From contig CACNCK010000002.1 of the NCBI GenBank assembly GCA_902618945.1, positions 1 through 64,000 on the forward strand: a stretch of 64,000 nt of DNA, given 5' to 3'. The notes below the pieces were generated by a model that saw only the letters and a program-made list of their open reading frames with translations, ran no database searches and was not told the origin of the DNA. Each line of letters opens with the position of its first letter. Position 1 is the stretch's first letter. This document shows, one piece after another, positions 7,976-18,174 of the stretch. The translations under genes and the position numbers were made by a program. The stretch is from an uncultured SAR86 cluster bacterium (GTDB lineage Bacteria; Pseudomonadota; Gammaproteobacteria; Magnimaribacterales; Magnimaribacteraceae).

Positions 7976-9337
7976 ATGATCAAATCAAAGTGGATTTTCT
8001 TTTTATTATTTTCAGCATTGAGTTTATCTCTACTTCCAAGCTCATATGAAGCCAGTCAAGTCGGTGTTTCTAAAGAAAGACTAGATAAAATTTCTCCTGT
8101 CTTGGAAGAAAATATAAAAGCAGGGAGATTTCCTGGTTTCATCTCAGCTGTTGCAAGAAAAGGTAAAGTTGTTCATTTTGAAACTCAAGGATATTCGGAT
8201 CTAGAAAAACAAATACCTCTTCAAAAAGACTCATTATTTAGAATTTATTCAATGAGTAAACCAATTACTGGAGTTGCTCTAATGATTTTGCTAGAAGAAG
8301 GTAAAGTGAGATTGAATGATCCTGTTTCTCTCTACATACCTGAGTTCGCCAATACAGAGGTAATGATAATTAATGCAGATGGCACAACATCTCTAGAAAA
8401 ACTCAACAGAGACGTTACGATTAGACATTTAGCTACTCATACTTCCGGAATTGCTTATAGCTTTACAGCAATACCGCAACTACGGAAGATTTACGCGAAG
8501 GAGAGACTTTCTCCTTATTTTTTTATTGATAATTTTGAAGCTCTTCAAATAAATGGCAATACCGTAGTTAGTTCAGGAAAGTCTTTCCCAGATATTTGTA
8601 CTTTTTCTGCTGCACTAGCATCAAAAGCACCATTGATGCACCAACCTGGCGTTAAATATACTTACTCTATGGGAATGGATGTTTTGGGTTGTGTTATCGA
8701 AAGAGCATCAGGTATGAAATTTGATGTATTTTTAGAGGAAAAAATCTTTAAGCCGCTTCAAATGAACGATACTTCTTTTTCTGTTCCTGCTTCAAAAGTA
8801 GATAGATTCACTTCTCTTTATGCGTATCCTGGAGATTTAGGTCGTTTGATACCTGAAATGGAAGGTAAAATACCAGATGACCTTTTAATGATAAAAATTG
8901 ATGATCGTTCTTTTAGTCCTTATCTTAAACCTGCAACATTGTTCGATGGTGGTTCCGGTTTGGTCTCATCAACAGAAGACTACTTAAAATTTGCCCAAAT
9001 GTTACTGAATGGCGGTGAACTTGCAGGAGAAAGAATATTGAGCAGAAAATCTGTAGAACTCATGTCATCTAATCTTCTACCAGATAATATTAAAGGGTCG
9101 GATGACTACATCCAGGGTGCTGGCTTTGGTATCACAGTCGGAGTAATTGAAGATCCTAGACTAATTGGACAATATGGTTCCGAAGGAATGTATTTTTGGG
9201 GTGGTGCTGCATCAACATTTTTTTGGGTAGATCCTAAGGAAGATTTAGTTGCAGTAGTGATGACACAATTGCTTGCTAATCCATGGCCCCTTAGAGAAAC
9301 TTTTAATGCACTTGTTTATCAATCTATAGTCGATTAA
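7976..9337 (+). CDS. Exported serine hydrolase, class C beta-lactamase/esterase fold
   Basis: A 453-residue protein with a signal peptide (about 1-26), then a beta-lactamase-like domain. The SxxK motif is S92-M-S-K95 within FRIYSMSKPITG, and YSM (in KYTYSMGMDVLG) occupies the YxN position. Family members include EstB-type esterases, D-aminopeptidases and penicillin-binding-protein relatives; actual beta-lactamase activity is unlikely to be inferable. It likely works in the periplasm. Two gamma-glutamyltransferase genes follow at 2- and 9-base gaps, so this is the first gene of a hydrolase operon. Confidence 0.85.
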   Translation: MIKSKWIFFLLFSALSLSLLPSSYEASQVGVSKERLDKISPVLEENIKAGRFPGFISAVARKGKVVHFETQGYSDLEKQIPLQKDSLFRIYSMSKPITGVALMILLEEGKVRLNDPVSLYIPEFANTEVMIINADGTTSLEKLNRDVTIRHLATHTSGIAYSFTAIPQLRKIYAKERLSPYFFIDNFEALQINGNTVVSSGKSFPDICTFSAALASKAPLMHQPGVKYTYSMGMDVLGCVIERASGMKFDVFLEEKIFKPLQMNDTSFSVPASKVDRFTSLYAYPGDLGRLIPEMEGKIPDDLLMIKIDDRSFSPYLKPATLFDGGSGLVSSTEDYLKFAQMLLNGGELAGERILSRKSVELMSSNLLPDNIKGSDDYIQGAGFGITVGVIEDPRLIGQYGSEGMYFWGGAASTFFWVDPKEDLVAVVMTQLLANPWPLRETFNALVYQSIVD

Positions 9338-9339
9338 AA

Positions 9340-11058
9340 ATGAAGAAGATCTTTCTCATTACAATTTTGCATCTTTCGTTTACTAGCCACATATTTGCTA
9401 ATGAATTGCCGATCATTGAATATCAGTCTATTAATCATCCGGTTATAGGCGATGAGGGGATGGTTGTTTCTCAAAGAATGATCGCTAGTGAAGTCGGAGC
9501 TTCTATTCTGAGACAAGGTGGAAATGCAGTAGATGCAGCAGTAGCAACAGGTTTAGCCTTAGCGGTTGTATTACCTAGAGCAGGAAATATTGGAGGTGGC
9601 GGCTTTATGGTTATACATCTCAAAGATCAAGCTAAGAGTTTGACCATAGATTACAGAGAAAAAGCACCAGCTGCTGCTTCTAGAGATTTATTTCTAGATG
9701 AAAATGGAGATTACGATAGAAATAAAGCTCAGTTTTCTCTTTTATCAGCGGGTGTTCCAGGCTCTGTTGCTGGGTTCTATCACGCTTTAACTCAATATGG
9801 CACTCTGACTTGGCAAGAAGTGATGGAGCCGTCTATCAAATTGGCAGAAGAAGGATTTAAAATCCCTCATGATTTAGCGAATACGTTGGCTTCAAAACGT
9901 TACAGAGAAAGATTATCTTCTGATCCTGCTGCCTCCAAAGTCTTTTTTAAATCAGATGGCAGTCTTTATGAGGCTGGAGAAATTCTTATACAAACAGACC
10001 TTGCTTCTACTCTTAAACAAATTAGCAAATACGGACCTGATGCTTTTTATCGTGGAGATATAGCTAAGCTTATAGTTAAAGAAATGGAAGCAAATGGTGG
10101 CTTGATTACCCTTGAAGATCTGGATAATTACAATGTAGTTGAAAGGCAACCGCTCACTGGAAATTATAAGAATTTTAAAATTGTATCTATGCCGCCTAGC
10201 AGCTCAGGTGGAACTCACCTAGTGCAAATGCTTAATATGCTTGAAGAGTTTCCCATCAAAGAAATGGGTTTTGGAAGCTCAGAAGGTATTCACATTCTTG
10301 CTGAGATTATGAAAAGAGCATATGCCGATAGAAGTAAGTATTTAGGAGATAGCGATTTTTATGAAGTACCTTCAAGCCTTACAAGTAAAGAATATGCAAA
10401 ATCTTTAAATTTAGATATTTCTTTAAACAAAATAACTCCCTCAAGTGAAATTTCTCCAGGTGATCCTTATCCATATGAAAGTCCTGATACAACTCATTTT
10501 TCTGTTATGGATGCTTATGGAAATGCTGTTTCTAATACATATACCATTAATTTTTCTTATGGCTCAGGAAAGATGATTCCAGGCACGGGTATGTTGATTA
10601 ATAATGAATTGGATGATTTCTCATCCAAGCCAGGAACACCTAATGGATATGGATTACTCGGATCTGAAGCTAATGCAATACAAGGGAATAAAAGACCTCT
10701 TTCGTCGATGACTCCAACAATTATTTTTAAAAATGATGAACCTTATGTGATTTTAGGGAGCCCGGGTGGGAGTAGGATTATTACAACAGTGCTTCAAGTT
10801 GCTTTGAATGTGATGGACCATGATATGAATATAGCTCAAGCAGTTCATAGCCCACGAATTCACCATCAATGGTTGCCTGAAGTATTGATGATAGAAAAAG
10901 GATTTGGTGCTGATACTGAAATGCTTTTAAAGAAAAAAGGTTATAAATTATATCCCTCATCAACAATGGGCAGTGTTCAAGCCATTATGAAAGAGGGTAA
11001 TTATTTCTACGGTGTGGCTGATCCTAGAAGACCTGGTTCTGGAGTTGCAACTCCTTAA
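9340..11058 (+). CDS. ggt: Gamma-glutamyltransferase (first of tandem pair)
   Basis: A periplasmic Ntn-hydrolase that removes or transfers the gamma-glutamyl group of glutathione and related compounds. Signal peptide about 1-20. The precursor (572 residues) should self-cleave before T384 in SPDTTHFSV, giving large and small subunits. Other landmarks: GGNAVDAAVA (60-69), YREKAP with the substrate-binding Arg R106, and PPSSSGGTH (285-293). Full length with all key residues visible. It starts two bases after the upstream hydrolase stop and is followed by a paralogue, so the three are probably one transcript. Confidence 0.92.
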   Translation: MKKIFLITILHLSFTSHIFANELPIIEYQSINHPVIGDEGMVVSQRMIASEVGASILRQGGNAVDAAVATGLALAVVLPRAGNIGGGGFMVIHLKDQAKSLTIDYREKAPAAASRDLFLDENGDYDRNKAQFSLLSAGVPGSVAGFYHALTQYGTLTWQEVMEPSIKLAEEGFKIPHDLANTLASKRYRERLSSDPAASKVFFKSDGSLYEAGEILIQTDLASTLKQISKYGPDAFYRGDIAKLIVKEMEANGGLITLEDLDNYNVVERQPLTGNYKNFKIVSMPPSSSGGTHLVQMLNMLEEFPIKEMGFGSSEGIHILAEIMKRAYADRSKYLGDSDFYEVPSSLTSKEYAKSLNLDISLNKITPSSEISPGDPYPYESPDTTHFSVMDAYGNAVSNTYTINFSYGSGKMIPGTGMLINNELDDFSSKPGTPNGYGLLGSEANAIQGNKRPLSSMTPTIIFKNDEPYVILGSPGGSRIITTVLQVALNVMDHDMNIAQAVHSPRIHHQWLPEVLMIEKGFGADTEMLLKKKGYKLYPSSTMGSVQAIMKEGNYFYGVADPRRPGSGVATP

Positions 11059-11067
11059 AATAACTTC

Positions 11068-12771
11068 ATGATAAAGAGTTATTTTCCTTATCTTCTTTTA
11101 TTATTTATTTCTTTCGAAGGCCTATCGCAAACAAGAACTCAAACAACTCTAGATTATCAAAATAGAATCCATCCTGAGATATCTAATAGCTTCATGGTTG
11201 TGTCACAAAATAGTCATGCTACTGAGGCAGGTTATGAAATACTTAAGAAAGGAGGAAATGCAGTAGATGCTTCAGTTGCTGTAGGCTTTGCTTTGGCGGT
11301 TACTCTTCCTAGGGCAGGAAACCTAGGAGGTGGAGGATTCGTCTTAATATACGATAAAGAGGAAAATGAAGTATCTTCCATAGATTATCGTTCTGCAGCT
11401 CCAAAATCAGCAACAAGCGATTTATTTGTCCAAGAAGATAGCGTTGTAAGATTTGGTCACCTGGTAAATGCAGTACCTGGATCTGTAGCTGGCCTACTTA
11501 AAGCTCATCAGGATCATGGGACTATGCCGTTGTTAGACTTGCTGATGCCTTCCATAAGATTGGCAAGAGACGGTTTTGAAGTAACTCATGATTTAAATTA
11601 CGTCTTAGAGTGGGGAAAAGAGTCTATGCTTTCTAATGAGGCTTCTAATAATAAATTCTATAGCGCTAATGAAGACCCTCTTGAAATCAAAAGTATTTTT
11701 AAACAGCCTAACTTAGCTAAAACTTTGTTTATGATCAGTAAGAAGGGTGCTGATGTATTTTATAGAGGTGAAATAGCTAAATGGATTTCTGAAGAATCCT
11801 TATCCAATGGAGGATTAATTACTTTAGAAGATATGGCTTCTTATGAAGCTAAATATAGAGAGCCTATAGAGACGTCCTATAGAGGCTATAAAATAATTTC
11901 TATGGCTCCTGCAGCTAGTGGTGGCTTAGTTTTACTTCAAACTTTAAATATTTTAGAAAATTTCAATTTAAAAGATTCAGGACATAATTCAGCCAAAACA
12001 ATTCATATTCTTTCTGAAGCAATGCAAAGAGCTTATGCGGACAGAGCAGCTTATCACGGAGATCCTGATTTTTATGACGTGCCAATTAAGCAGATTTTAA
12101 GCAAACAATATTCTAAGGATTTATCTGACCAAATAAGTGAAATGAGAACTCCTGATGGACAGATTTATGAGGGCGATCTAAAGAAATATGATGAGAGTCC
12201 AGATACTACCCATTTCTCGGTTATAGATTCCAAAGGGAATGCTGTTTCAAATACCTACACCTTAGGTTCATCTTTTGGTTCTGGCGTAACAATCAAAAAA
12301 GGCGGTTTCCTGATGAACAATCAAATGAGAAACTTTTCTCATTTTTACGGAAGAGATGATATGCAATATGGTACAAGTGAGGCCAATAAACTTGAGCCAG
12401 GCAAGAGAATGATAAGCACACAAACTCCAACGCTTGTTTTTGATCCTAATGGCGATCTTTTCATGATTTTAGGCTCTCCAGGTGGCGGTCGAATTCCTAA
12501 TATCATTACTCAAGTAATTAGCAATGTTATTGATCATGAGATGAGTTTTACTGAAGCAATGTTAGCTCCTAGGATAAATCAAAGATTGGAAGGCAATCTT
12601 CAATTAGAGACTGGCTTTAGTCCGGATACTATTAGCTTGCTGATCGAAAGAGGGCACAAAGTTGAAAGTTCTAATACCATGGGCAGTGTGCAAGCTATCT
12701 TTTTAGACAAAGGAAATATATTTGGAGTGGCTGATACCAGAAGGCCTGGAGCTCTAGCAAAAGGAAATTAA
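11068..12771 (+). CDS. ggt: Gamma-glutamyltransferase (second of tandem pair)
   Basis: A 567-residue paralogue of the preceding gene with the same layout: signal peptide about 1-20, GGNAVDASVA (62-71), DYRSAAP with R108, PAASGG (281-286) and the autoprocessing site before T380 in SPDTTHFSV. The substrate loop differs from its neighbour (PAASGGLV instead of PPSSSGGTH), hinting at a different donor or acceptor preference. The pair are clearly divergent, so the duplication is not recent. Its stop codon overlaps the convergent transporter gene within TTAA. Confidence 0.92.
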   Translation: MIKSYFPYLLLLFISFEGLSQTRTQTTLDYQNRIHPEISNSFMVVSQNSHATEAGYEILKKGGNAVDASVAVGFALAVTLPRAGNLGGGGFVLIYDKEENEVSSIDYRSAAPKSATSDLFVQEDSVVRFGHLVNAVPGSVAGLLKAHQDHGTMPLLDLLMPSIRLARDGFEVTHDLNYVLEWGKESMLSNEASNNKFYSANEDPLEIKSIFKQPNLAKTLFMISKKGADVFYRGEIAKWISEESLSNGGLITLEDMASYEAKYREPIETSYRGYKIISMAPAASGGLVLLQTLNILENFNLKDSGHNSAKTIHILSEAMQRAYADRAAYHGDPDFYDVPIKQILSKQYSKDLSDQISEMRTPDGQIYEGDLKKYDESPDTTHFSVIDSKGNAVSNTYTLGSSFGSGVTIKKGGFLMNNQMRNFSHFYGRDDMQYGTSEANKLEPGKRMISTQTPTLVFDPNGDLFMILGSPGGGRIPNIITQVISNVIDHEMSFTEAMLAPRINQRLEGNLQLETGFSPDTISLLIERGHKVESSNTMGSVQAIFLDKGNIFGVADTRRPGALAKGN

Positions 12772-14213
12772 AGAAGAAAGAAGGGCACAGAAACAACTGC
12801 AACAAAAGACACGATAATTATTCCTAAGATATTTATCAGAAATCCTGCTCTAGCCATTTGGGGAACTCTTATTAAACCTGATCCAAACACAATTGCGTTA
12901 GGAGGTGTTGCCACAGGCAACATGAAAGCACAGCTAGCAGCTAAACCTACAGCAGCAGTTAAAAGGATAGGATTAAAATCTGACTGAATAGCAACAGCAG
13001 CTACAACAGGAAGAAAAGTAGCTGTCGTAGCCAAGTTGGATGTAAGTTCTGTCAAAAATAAAATCATCGTGACCACCAAAACAACAAGCAATACTAAGTT
13101 GATACCTTCCGGAAGTAGGTTGCCCATCCATATAGCAAGACCAGTGGTCTGAACTGCATTTGCAAGACTAAGACCGCCTCCAAATAGTACCAAAAGACCC
13201 CAAGGAACATTCTCTTGGGCATCTTGCCATTCTAATAATCCACCTTTTTTTTCTTTATCTCCGCTTGGAACAAGAAATAAGGCCAATGAAGCAATCATTG
13301 CTATACCGGCATCAGAGAGACCTTCTAGAAAAGTAATATTATCTATAAGAGTTCTAAACATCCATGCCGCTGCTGTAAGAATAAAGATCAATAAAACTTT
13401 ATATTCAGGACCTCTTAGAGAACCCAATTCTTCTTTCATATTTGATAACAAATCAACGGTTTCGCTTGAAGTTTCAAATTTAACTTTAAAAATTATTCTG
13501 GTTAAGATCAACCAACTACAAGGCAACATCACAGCACTTAAAGGAACTCCTACTTTCATCCAATCAACAAAGCTAATATCTAACCCATAGTTATCTGCCA
13601 TGAAAGCTGCCAGCATTCCATTCGGACCTGTACCAATTAAGGTAGACATACCTCCAATGGTGGATCCATATGCAATTCCTAAAAGTAAGGCAAGTTGGAA
13701 ATTTTCCGTTTCTTTCTGGCTTAAACCTTTAACTGTTTCTTTCACAACTGTGATTACAGCAAGACCAATAGGTAAAAGCATAATGGTGGTAGCTGTATTC
13801 ATTACCCACATACTTATCACAGCAGCAGTCACCATAAAGCCTAGTATTAGAGAAGCACCATTTGACCCTGCATTATTGAGGACGAATAAAGCTATTCTCT
13901 TGTGAAGATTCCATTTTTGGATAGCAGTTGCAATAAGGAACCCTCCAAGGAATAGATAAACTATCTTGTTGGCATAAGGATTGGCAGCACTTTGAATATC
14001 AACTATTCCCAAAAGAGGAAATAGTGCCAATGGAACAAGAGCCGTTACTGCCACAGGAACTGCTTCAGTAGCCCACCATGTTCCCATTAGCAAAAATATC
14101 GCTGCAGTTCTATGGGCTTCACTTGATAGACCTTCAGGAGTAGGAAGTGTAAGCACTAATAGTGCCATTATTAGTCCTAGGACAAATCCTTTGTTGTTCA
14201 CCAAGAAGTTCAT
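12768..14213 (-). CDS. SLC13/DASS family anion:sodium symporter
   Basis: A 481-residue inner-membrane protein with about 11-12 hydrophobic segments. Family landmarks: GTWWATEAVPVAVTALVPL (44-62), STLIGTGPNGM (one SNT-like hairpin) and TSNLATTATFLPV (the second). DASS members move sulfate, dicarboxylates or citrate with sodium, or are less specific. It lies immediately downstream of the TonB receptor gene but is separated from it by a strong terminator, so it may have its own promoter or depend on read-through. Substrate not deducible. Confidence 0.85.
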   Translation of the reverse strand: MNFLVNNKGFVLGLIMALLVLTLPTPEGLSSEAHRTAAIFLLMGTWWATEAVPVAVTALVPLALFPLLGIVDIQSAANPYANKIVYLFLGGFLIATAIQKWNLHKRIALFVLNNAGSNGASLILGFMVTAAVISMWVMNTATTIMLLPIGLAVITVVKETVKGLSQKETENFQLALLLGIAYGSTIGGMSTLIGTGPNGMLAAFMADNYGLDISFVDWMKVGVPLSAVMLPCSWLILTRIIFKVKFETSSETVDLLSNMKEELGSLRGPEYKVLLIFILTAAAWMFRTLIDNITFLEGLSDAGIAMIASLALFLVPSGDKEKKGGLLEWQDAQENVPWGLLVLFGGGLSLANAVQTTGLAIWMGNLLPEGINLVLLVVLVVTMILFLTELTSNLATTATFLPVVAAVAIQSDFNPILLTAAVGLAASCAFMLPVATPPNAIVFGSGLIRVPQMARAGFLINILGIIIVSFVAVVSVPFFLL

Positions 14214-14228
14214 GTTTGTATTTTAAAT

Positions 14229-14256
14229 AAAAAAGGGAGTAATAACTCCCTTTTTT
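14229..14256 (-). terminator. Intrinsic terminator behind TonB receptor 1
   Basis: A perfect 12-base-pair hairpin: A6-GGGAGT, loop AATA, ACTCCC-T6. It is symmetric and would work in both directions, but lies 13 bases after the stop of the minus-strand receptor gene. The transporter gene begins on the far side. Confidence 0.9.
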
Positions 14257-14269
14257 CAGTAACGAAGAA

Positions 14270-17188
14270 TTACATTTTAAGTCTGAAGTCTAAATAGTAA
14301 TTTCTACCGTAATCTTGGTGAGCATCTGCAAAGAAACCGTAGAATCTATCAGCAAGAGGAGCTCGTTCATCGTCTATATTCTTTACTGCTAGTTTTATCC
14401 TTGCCTCATTATCTCCAATATCAAAATTGTAATATACAGAGGCATTGACGGTTCTCATTGACGGAATGACAAATTTTGTTCCATCTGATCTGGTTTCACT
14501 ATTCTGATAGAAATCGCCTTTTTTGAGGCTAGAAATTTGAGCACCCCAATTACCATATCTATAGTTAAGTTTCATACTAGTTTTCTTGACATAGTTACCA
14601 TCTAGCCCAGCTAAATCACCAAATCCTGACAGAGTGATATTGAAAGGTATTTGCCCATTTTGTTGCGCTGCAACCAGCTTTGCATATTCAGCAGTCGGTT
14701 CTTGAGTAAATTCATCTGTTTCAGAATAATTGATAGAAAGTTTAAAGCTACCCAGATCAGTATCAAGATCATAGTAAAGGCCAATATCTTCTCCTGATAT
14801 TGTTCTAGTTGCTGCGTTTGCGTAAGGATCTCTGACTATTAGAGCTTCTCCCACTGGACATATTCCAGCATTCGCAAAGGCTGCTAGTTCTGCTGCATCG
14901 TAAGAGAAAGTATTATCCCTCGTAACATTTGGATTGTTATAAGCGTCACAATTATTTGGACCATAATTTATGAGGTTTATTAAATCGTTAACAACTTGAT
15001 TAGATCTACCCAAAAGAACAATAGTATTTTCCTTTTCTATTTCCCACGAGTCATAAGTTAACATCAGACCTTCAACAATTTCAGGTGTCCAAACAATACC
15101 CAAAGAGTAATTATCAGATTCTTCAGGTTTAAGATCTGGATTACCTATCCTAAAGCTTTGAAGTTGATATCTGTCATCTAAAGCGAAACTGTTACTTCCT
15201 CCAATGTATTCTCCAACTGCATCGTCAACATTTCCGTATCGTGTTACATATAATTGATTTTTCTGTATTAGATTTGGAACTCTAAATGAAGTAGAGAAGG
15301 AACCTCTTAATGAAACATTTTCTGAGACGTTCCATCCCAGAGCTAGTTTTCCTACAGTGGATGAATCTGTATCATCTGGATCTTCATGACGTAGAGCTAT
15401 TTGAGATTCAACATTCTCTGTTATAGGGATTATAAATTCCGCAAAAATTGAATTTGTTTCTCTCTCACCTGTTGTATCAGCAGTAGGACTTGATCCTAAT
15501 ACATCACCTATGAATGGGAAAGTAAGACCTGTAACAGTAGATGTGAATCTAATTGTTCCATCCAATCTTGGATCTCTATCATCTGAGTATTCTTCTTTCC
15601 TGTACTCATATCCAACCAACATTGCAACAGGACCTGCGGGCACATTGAATATTTCAGGATTAGATGCTTTAAAGTCAAAAGAATTTAACTCACTAGTATC
15701 ATTTCTATAAACATCAATTATTGCTGGAGCCAATGCGGTTTTTACATCGGACGAGAAAATATTTATGGCATTAGATGTTGAGTCAGCTAAGCCAGCTTCT
15801 AGCAAACTATTAGATAGTCTATTTTGAGTAAAATCTTCAGACTCAGCTTTCGAACTTAGTAGAGCTGTCTCCCAATCCCAACCTGAATCGGTTGTTCCTC
15901 TTAAGCCAACAAGAAAACGAGATGTCTCTTTTTCAACATTAATGATTCTTGGGCCTATATCAGGTCTCCAGTTATCAATTCTAATATTTTTATTAGAACT
16001 GCTGTTATCGGAATTTATCCCAAGCAAATTTGTATAGTAGTAATCTGGGCCTATATTTAATAACGCTGTAGAAAAGTCTCCTGCTGGTTCTTTCAATCGT
16101 CTGTAGTCAGAGTTGTATTGACCTAGTTCTGCAAAAAATTCATTACCATTTTGAAGCTCATGATTTATAAATATAAAAGTATTATCTCTTTCTAGCTCTC
16201 CTCTGTAATCTCTGAACTGGCCTGGATTGATGTAGTATTCTCCGTTAGCTAAAGAAGTTGTATCAACACCTAAACAAGTTCCATATCCTGTATCTATAGA
16301 ATCAGATCTTGAACACCTTGGGTCTGTTGAAGGCATGATCTGAATCTCGCCAGCACTATCCGAATAGTCTGTTCTACCTCTAAGATCAAGTTGAGCCCAC
16401 TTGCCCGAATATCTATTGTTAAATGATCCATCATTAGCCCATAGAGAATCTGAAGGTATCCATTTCCTGTGATCTGAGTCACCCCATCTTGGATCTTCGG
16501 ACGCAGCAATGGAATCTCTATCATAAAAATCAAACATGACTGATATGTTTGTTCTTCCTTCATTTAAATCAGCGCCATATTTAATTTGAACCCTTTCATC
16601 ATTAGCATCAAAATGATCGTATCCATTGCCTCTAAAAGAAACTTCAAAGCCAGTATAGTCTGTATCTAAAACATTATTTACAACCCCGGCCACTGCATCA
16701 GCTCCATAAATAGCAGAAGCTCCATCTTTTAATAGCTCAACTCTATCAAGAGCATTTGAAGGTATTAAGTTAGAGTTCACTGACATCGTTGGCACGAAGT
16801 CACCGCCCAGTAGTTCAGTTTGATAACCTGCATTATTTACAAGTCTCCTACCATTCAAAAGAACAAGTGTGTTTCCAACACCCATATTTCTGAGATTGTA
16901 TGCACCTACATCTCCTCGAGCGGAATTTACTCCCCCAGAATCAGACTCAGCTTCAGTGAAGTAGTTTAAGCCTTGCTCTGCAATATTTTCCATCAGCTCT
17001 GTTCCGTCTTCTGGACCAATTGCATCAATATCATCGGATGAAAGAATAGTCACTGGCAAGACACCTGTAATCTTTGCACCTTTTATCTGAGAGCCAGTTA
17101 CAACAACTTCTTCAACTTCTTCATCAGCAATAAGTAATCCGAAGGAATTGAGAAGCCCCATCAATACTAGAAAGGTTATTTTTTTCAT
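14270..17188 (-). CDS. TonB-dependent receptor 1
   Basis: An outer-membrane active transporter, 972 residues from the chosen ATG. Signal peptide about 1-21, then a TonB-box-like segment EVEEVVVTG (24-32), the plug with TLVLLNGRRL and ELLKDGASAIYGADAVAGVVN-type sequence, and a long 22-strand-type barrel with many NYS/YD strands. An upstream TTG in frame would add four residues, but GGGGA sits 5-6 bases before the ATG at 17188 and makes that the better start. The very large size suggests peptides, glycans or other bulky substrates rather than siderophores; neighbours are hydrolases (GGT, patatin). The C-terminus is FRLKM rather than a terminal Phe. Confidence 0.92.
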   Translation of the reverse strand: MKKITFLVLMGLLNSFGLLIADEEVEEVVVTGSQIKGAKITGVLPVTILSSDDIDAIGPEDGTELMENIAEQGLNYFTEAESDSGGVNSARGDVGAYNLRNMGVGNTLVLLNGRRLVNNAGYQTELLGGDFVPTMSVNSNLIPSNALDRVELLKDGASAIYGADAVAGVVNNVLDTDYTGFEVSFRGNGYDHFDANDERVQIKYGADLNEGRTNISVMFDFYDRDSIAASEDPRWGDSDHRKWIPSDSLWANDGSFNNRYSGKWAQLDLRGRTDYSDSAGEIQIMPSTDPRCSRSDSIDTGYGTCLGVDTTSLANGEYYINPGQFRDYRGELERDNTFIFINHELQNGNEFFAELGQYNSDYRRLKEPAGDFSTALLNIGPDYYYTNLLGINSDNSSSNKNIRIDNWRPDIGPRIINVEKETSRFLVGLRGTTDSGWDWETALLSSKAESEDFTQNRLSNSLLEAGLADSTSNAINIFSSDVKTALAPAIIDVYRNDTSELNSFDFKASNPEIFNVPAGPVAMLVGYEYRKEEYSDDRDPRLDGTIRFTSTVTGLTFPFIGDVLGSSPTADTTGERETNSIFAEFIIPITENVESQIALRHEDPDDTDSSTVGKLALGWNVSENVSLRGSFSTSFRVPNLIQKNQLYVTRYGNVDDAVGEYIGGSNSFALDDRYQLQSFRIGNPDLKPEESDNYSLGIVWTPEIVEGLMLTYDSWEIEKENTIVLLGRSNQVVNDLINLINYGPNNCDAYNNPNVTRDNTFSYDAAELAAFANAGICPVGEALIVRDPYANAATRTISGEDIGLYYDLDTDLGSFKLSINYSETDEFTQEPTAEYAKLVAAQQNGQIPFNITLSGFGDLAGLDGNYVKKTSMKLNYRYGNWGAQISSLKKGDFYQNSETRSDGTKFVIPSMRTVNASVYYNFDIGDNEARIKLAVKNIDDERAPLADRFYGFFADAHQDYGRNYYLDFRLKM

Positions 17189-17277
17189 ATTTTTCCCCAA
17201 AATAGACTAAACGTAAGCACAATTTAATGAAACTTCACTCAAAAGTCACTAAAAGTTGTATAGAATAAACTTAAGTT

Positions 17278-18174
17278 ATGGAAAAAAAATACATACTATC
17301 CATGGATGGAGGAGGTGTAAGAACTTTAGCTTCTATAACCTTTTTAAAAAGGCTTGAGATTGCATTAAAAACAAGAATTGCAGATAAGTTTGATTACTTT
17401 ATAGGGACCTCAGCTGGTGCTGTTTCATGTTTGGCTCTAGCTGTTAATGCAGCAAAAATTATTGATCTAGAAGATATTTGGGCACCAAGAAATATAAATA
17501 GAACTATGAGCAACTCTTCTTGGGAAAGTAAATTTGGATTACTTCAAGGAAGACCTAAGTATGATAACGTGGGTAAGCTTTTTGTTCTTGAGAAATATTT
17601 CGGTAAAAGTATCATGATGGATGCAAAAAAACCTGTAGCAGTAACGAGCTATGATATAGAAAAACGAAAACCTGTCCTCATAAGGTCCTATTCTGAGGCT
17701 GATAGTAAAATTAAAATTATTGATGCAGCAAATGCAACCAGTGCTGCTCCAATTTATTTCCCTACAGCAAAAGTAGAGGATAGGTACTTAATTGACGGAG
17801 CTATTGTAGCTAATAATCCAGTACTTCATGGATATGCAGAAGCTATAAAATTATTTCCCAATACCGAACTGAAAGTTTTAAGTGTAGGAACAGGTCTAAG
17901 CAAAAGACCCTTAAAGGGTGAAGCCTCAAAAAATTGGGGAGTTGTCGGATGGATGATGCATGATTTATTTGGTCTGATGGTGGAAAGTAGCCTTGATCAT
18001 GAATTAGCAGGAGATTTGATTGGGGAAAATTATTTGAGAGTCAATTCTCCATTAGGAACTGTCAATAGAAGGTTAGATGACAAAAGAGAAGCGAATATCA
18101 AAAAAATAGTAGAAATGGGGGAAGCTTGGTGGGAAGAGTTTGGAACAAAGGCAGTGAACTTGCTTACCTCATGA
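17278..18174 (+). CDS. Patatin-like phospholipase
   Basis: A 298-residue patatin-domain lipid acyl hydrolase. The oxyanion loop DGGGVR (10-15), nucleophile elbow GTSAG with S45, and catalytic Asp in IDGA (D173) form the Ser-Asp dyad. No signal peptide is visible, so it probably works in the cytoplasm or on the inner membrane. It resembles the CapV/plant patatin-like subgroup (DGGGVRTL), but no cyclic-nucleotide synthase or other defence gene is nearby. It overlaps the M48 protease gene at ATGA. Confidence 0.88.
   Translation: MEKKYILSMDGGGVRTLASITFLKRLEIALKTRIADKFDYFIGTSAGAVSCLALAVNAAKIIDLEDIWAPRNINRTMSNSSWESKFGLLQGRPKYDNVGKLFVLEKYFGKSIMMDAKKPVAVTSYDIEKRKPVLIRSYSEADSKIKIIDAANATSAAPIYFPTAKVEDRYLIDGAIVANNPVLHGYAEAIKLFPNTELKVLSVGTGLSKRPLKGEASKNWGVVGWMMHDLFGLMVESSLDHELAGDLIGENYLRVNSPLGTVNRRLDDKREANIKKIVEMGEAWWEEFGTKAVNLLTS

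Noticed and set aside
7976..9337. Class C beta-lactamase conferring antibiotic resistance
   Set aside because: The SxxK motif fits the fold, but the YxN position reads YSM and the context is a hydrolase operon; an esterase or peptidase is more likely.
18126..18170. Upstream start for the M48 protease
   Set aside because: It would place a polar 15-residue stretch before the lipoprotein signal; the ATG overlapping the patatin stop is the natural start.
17278..18174. Patatin as a CBASS-type defence effector (CapV)
   Set aside because: The DGGGVR motif resembles CapV, but there is no nucleotidyltransferase or other defence gene; the partner gene is an M48 periplasmic protease.
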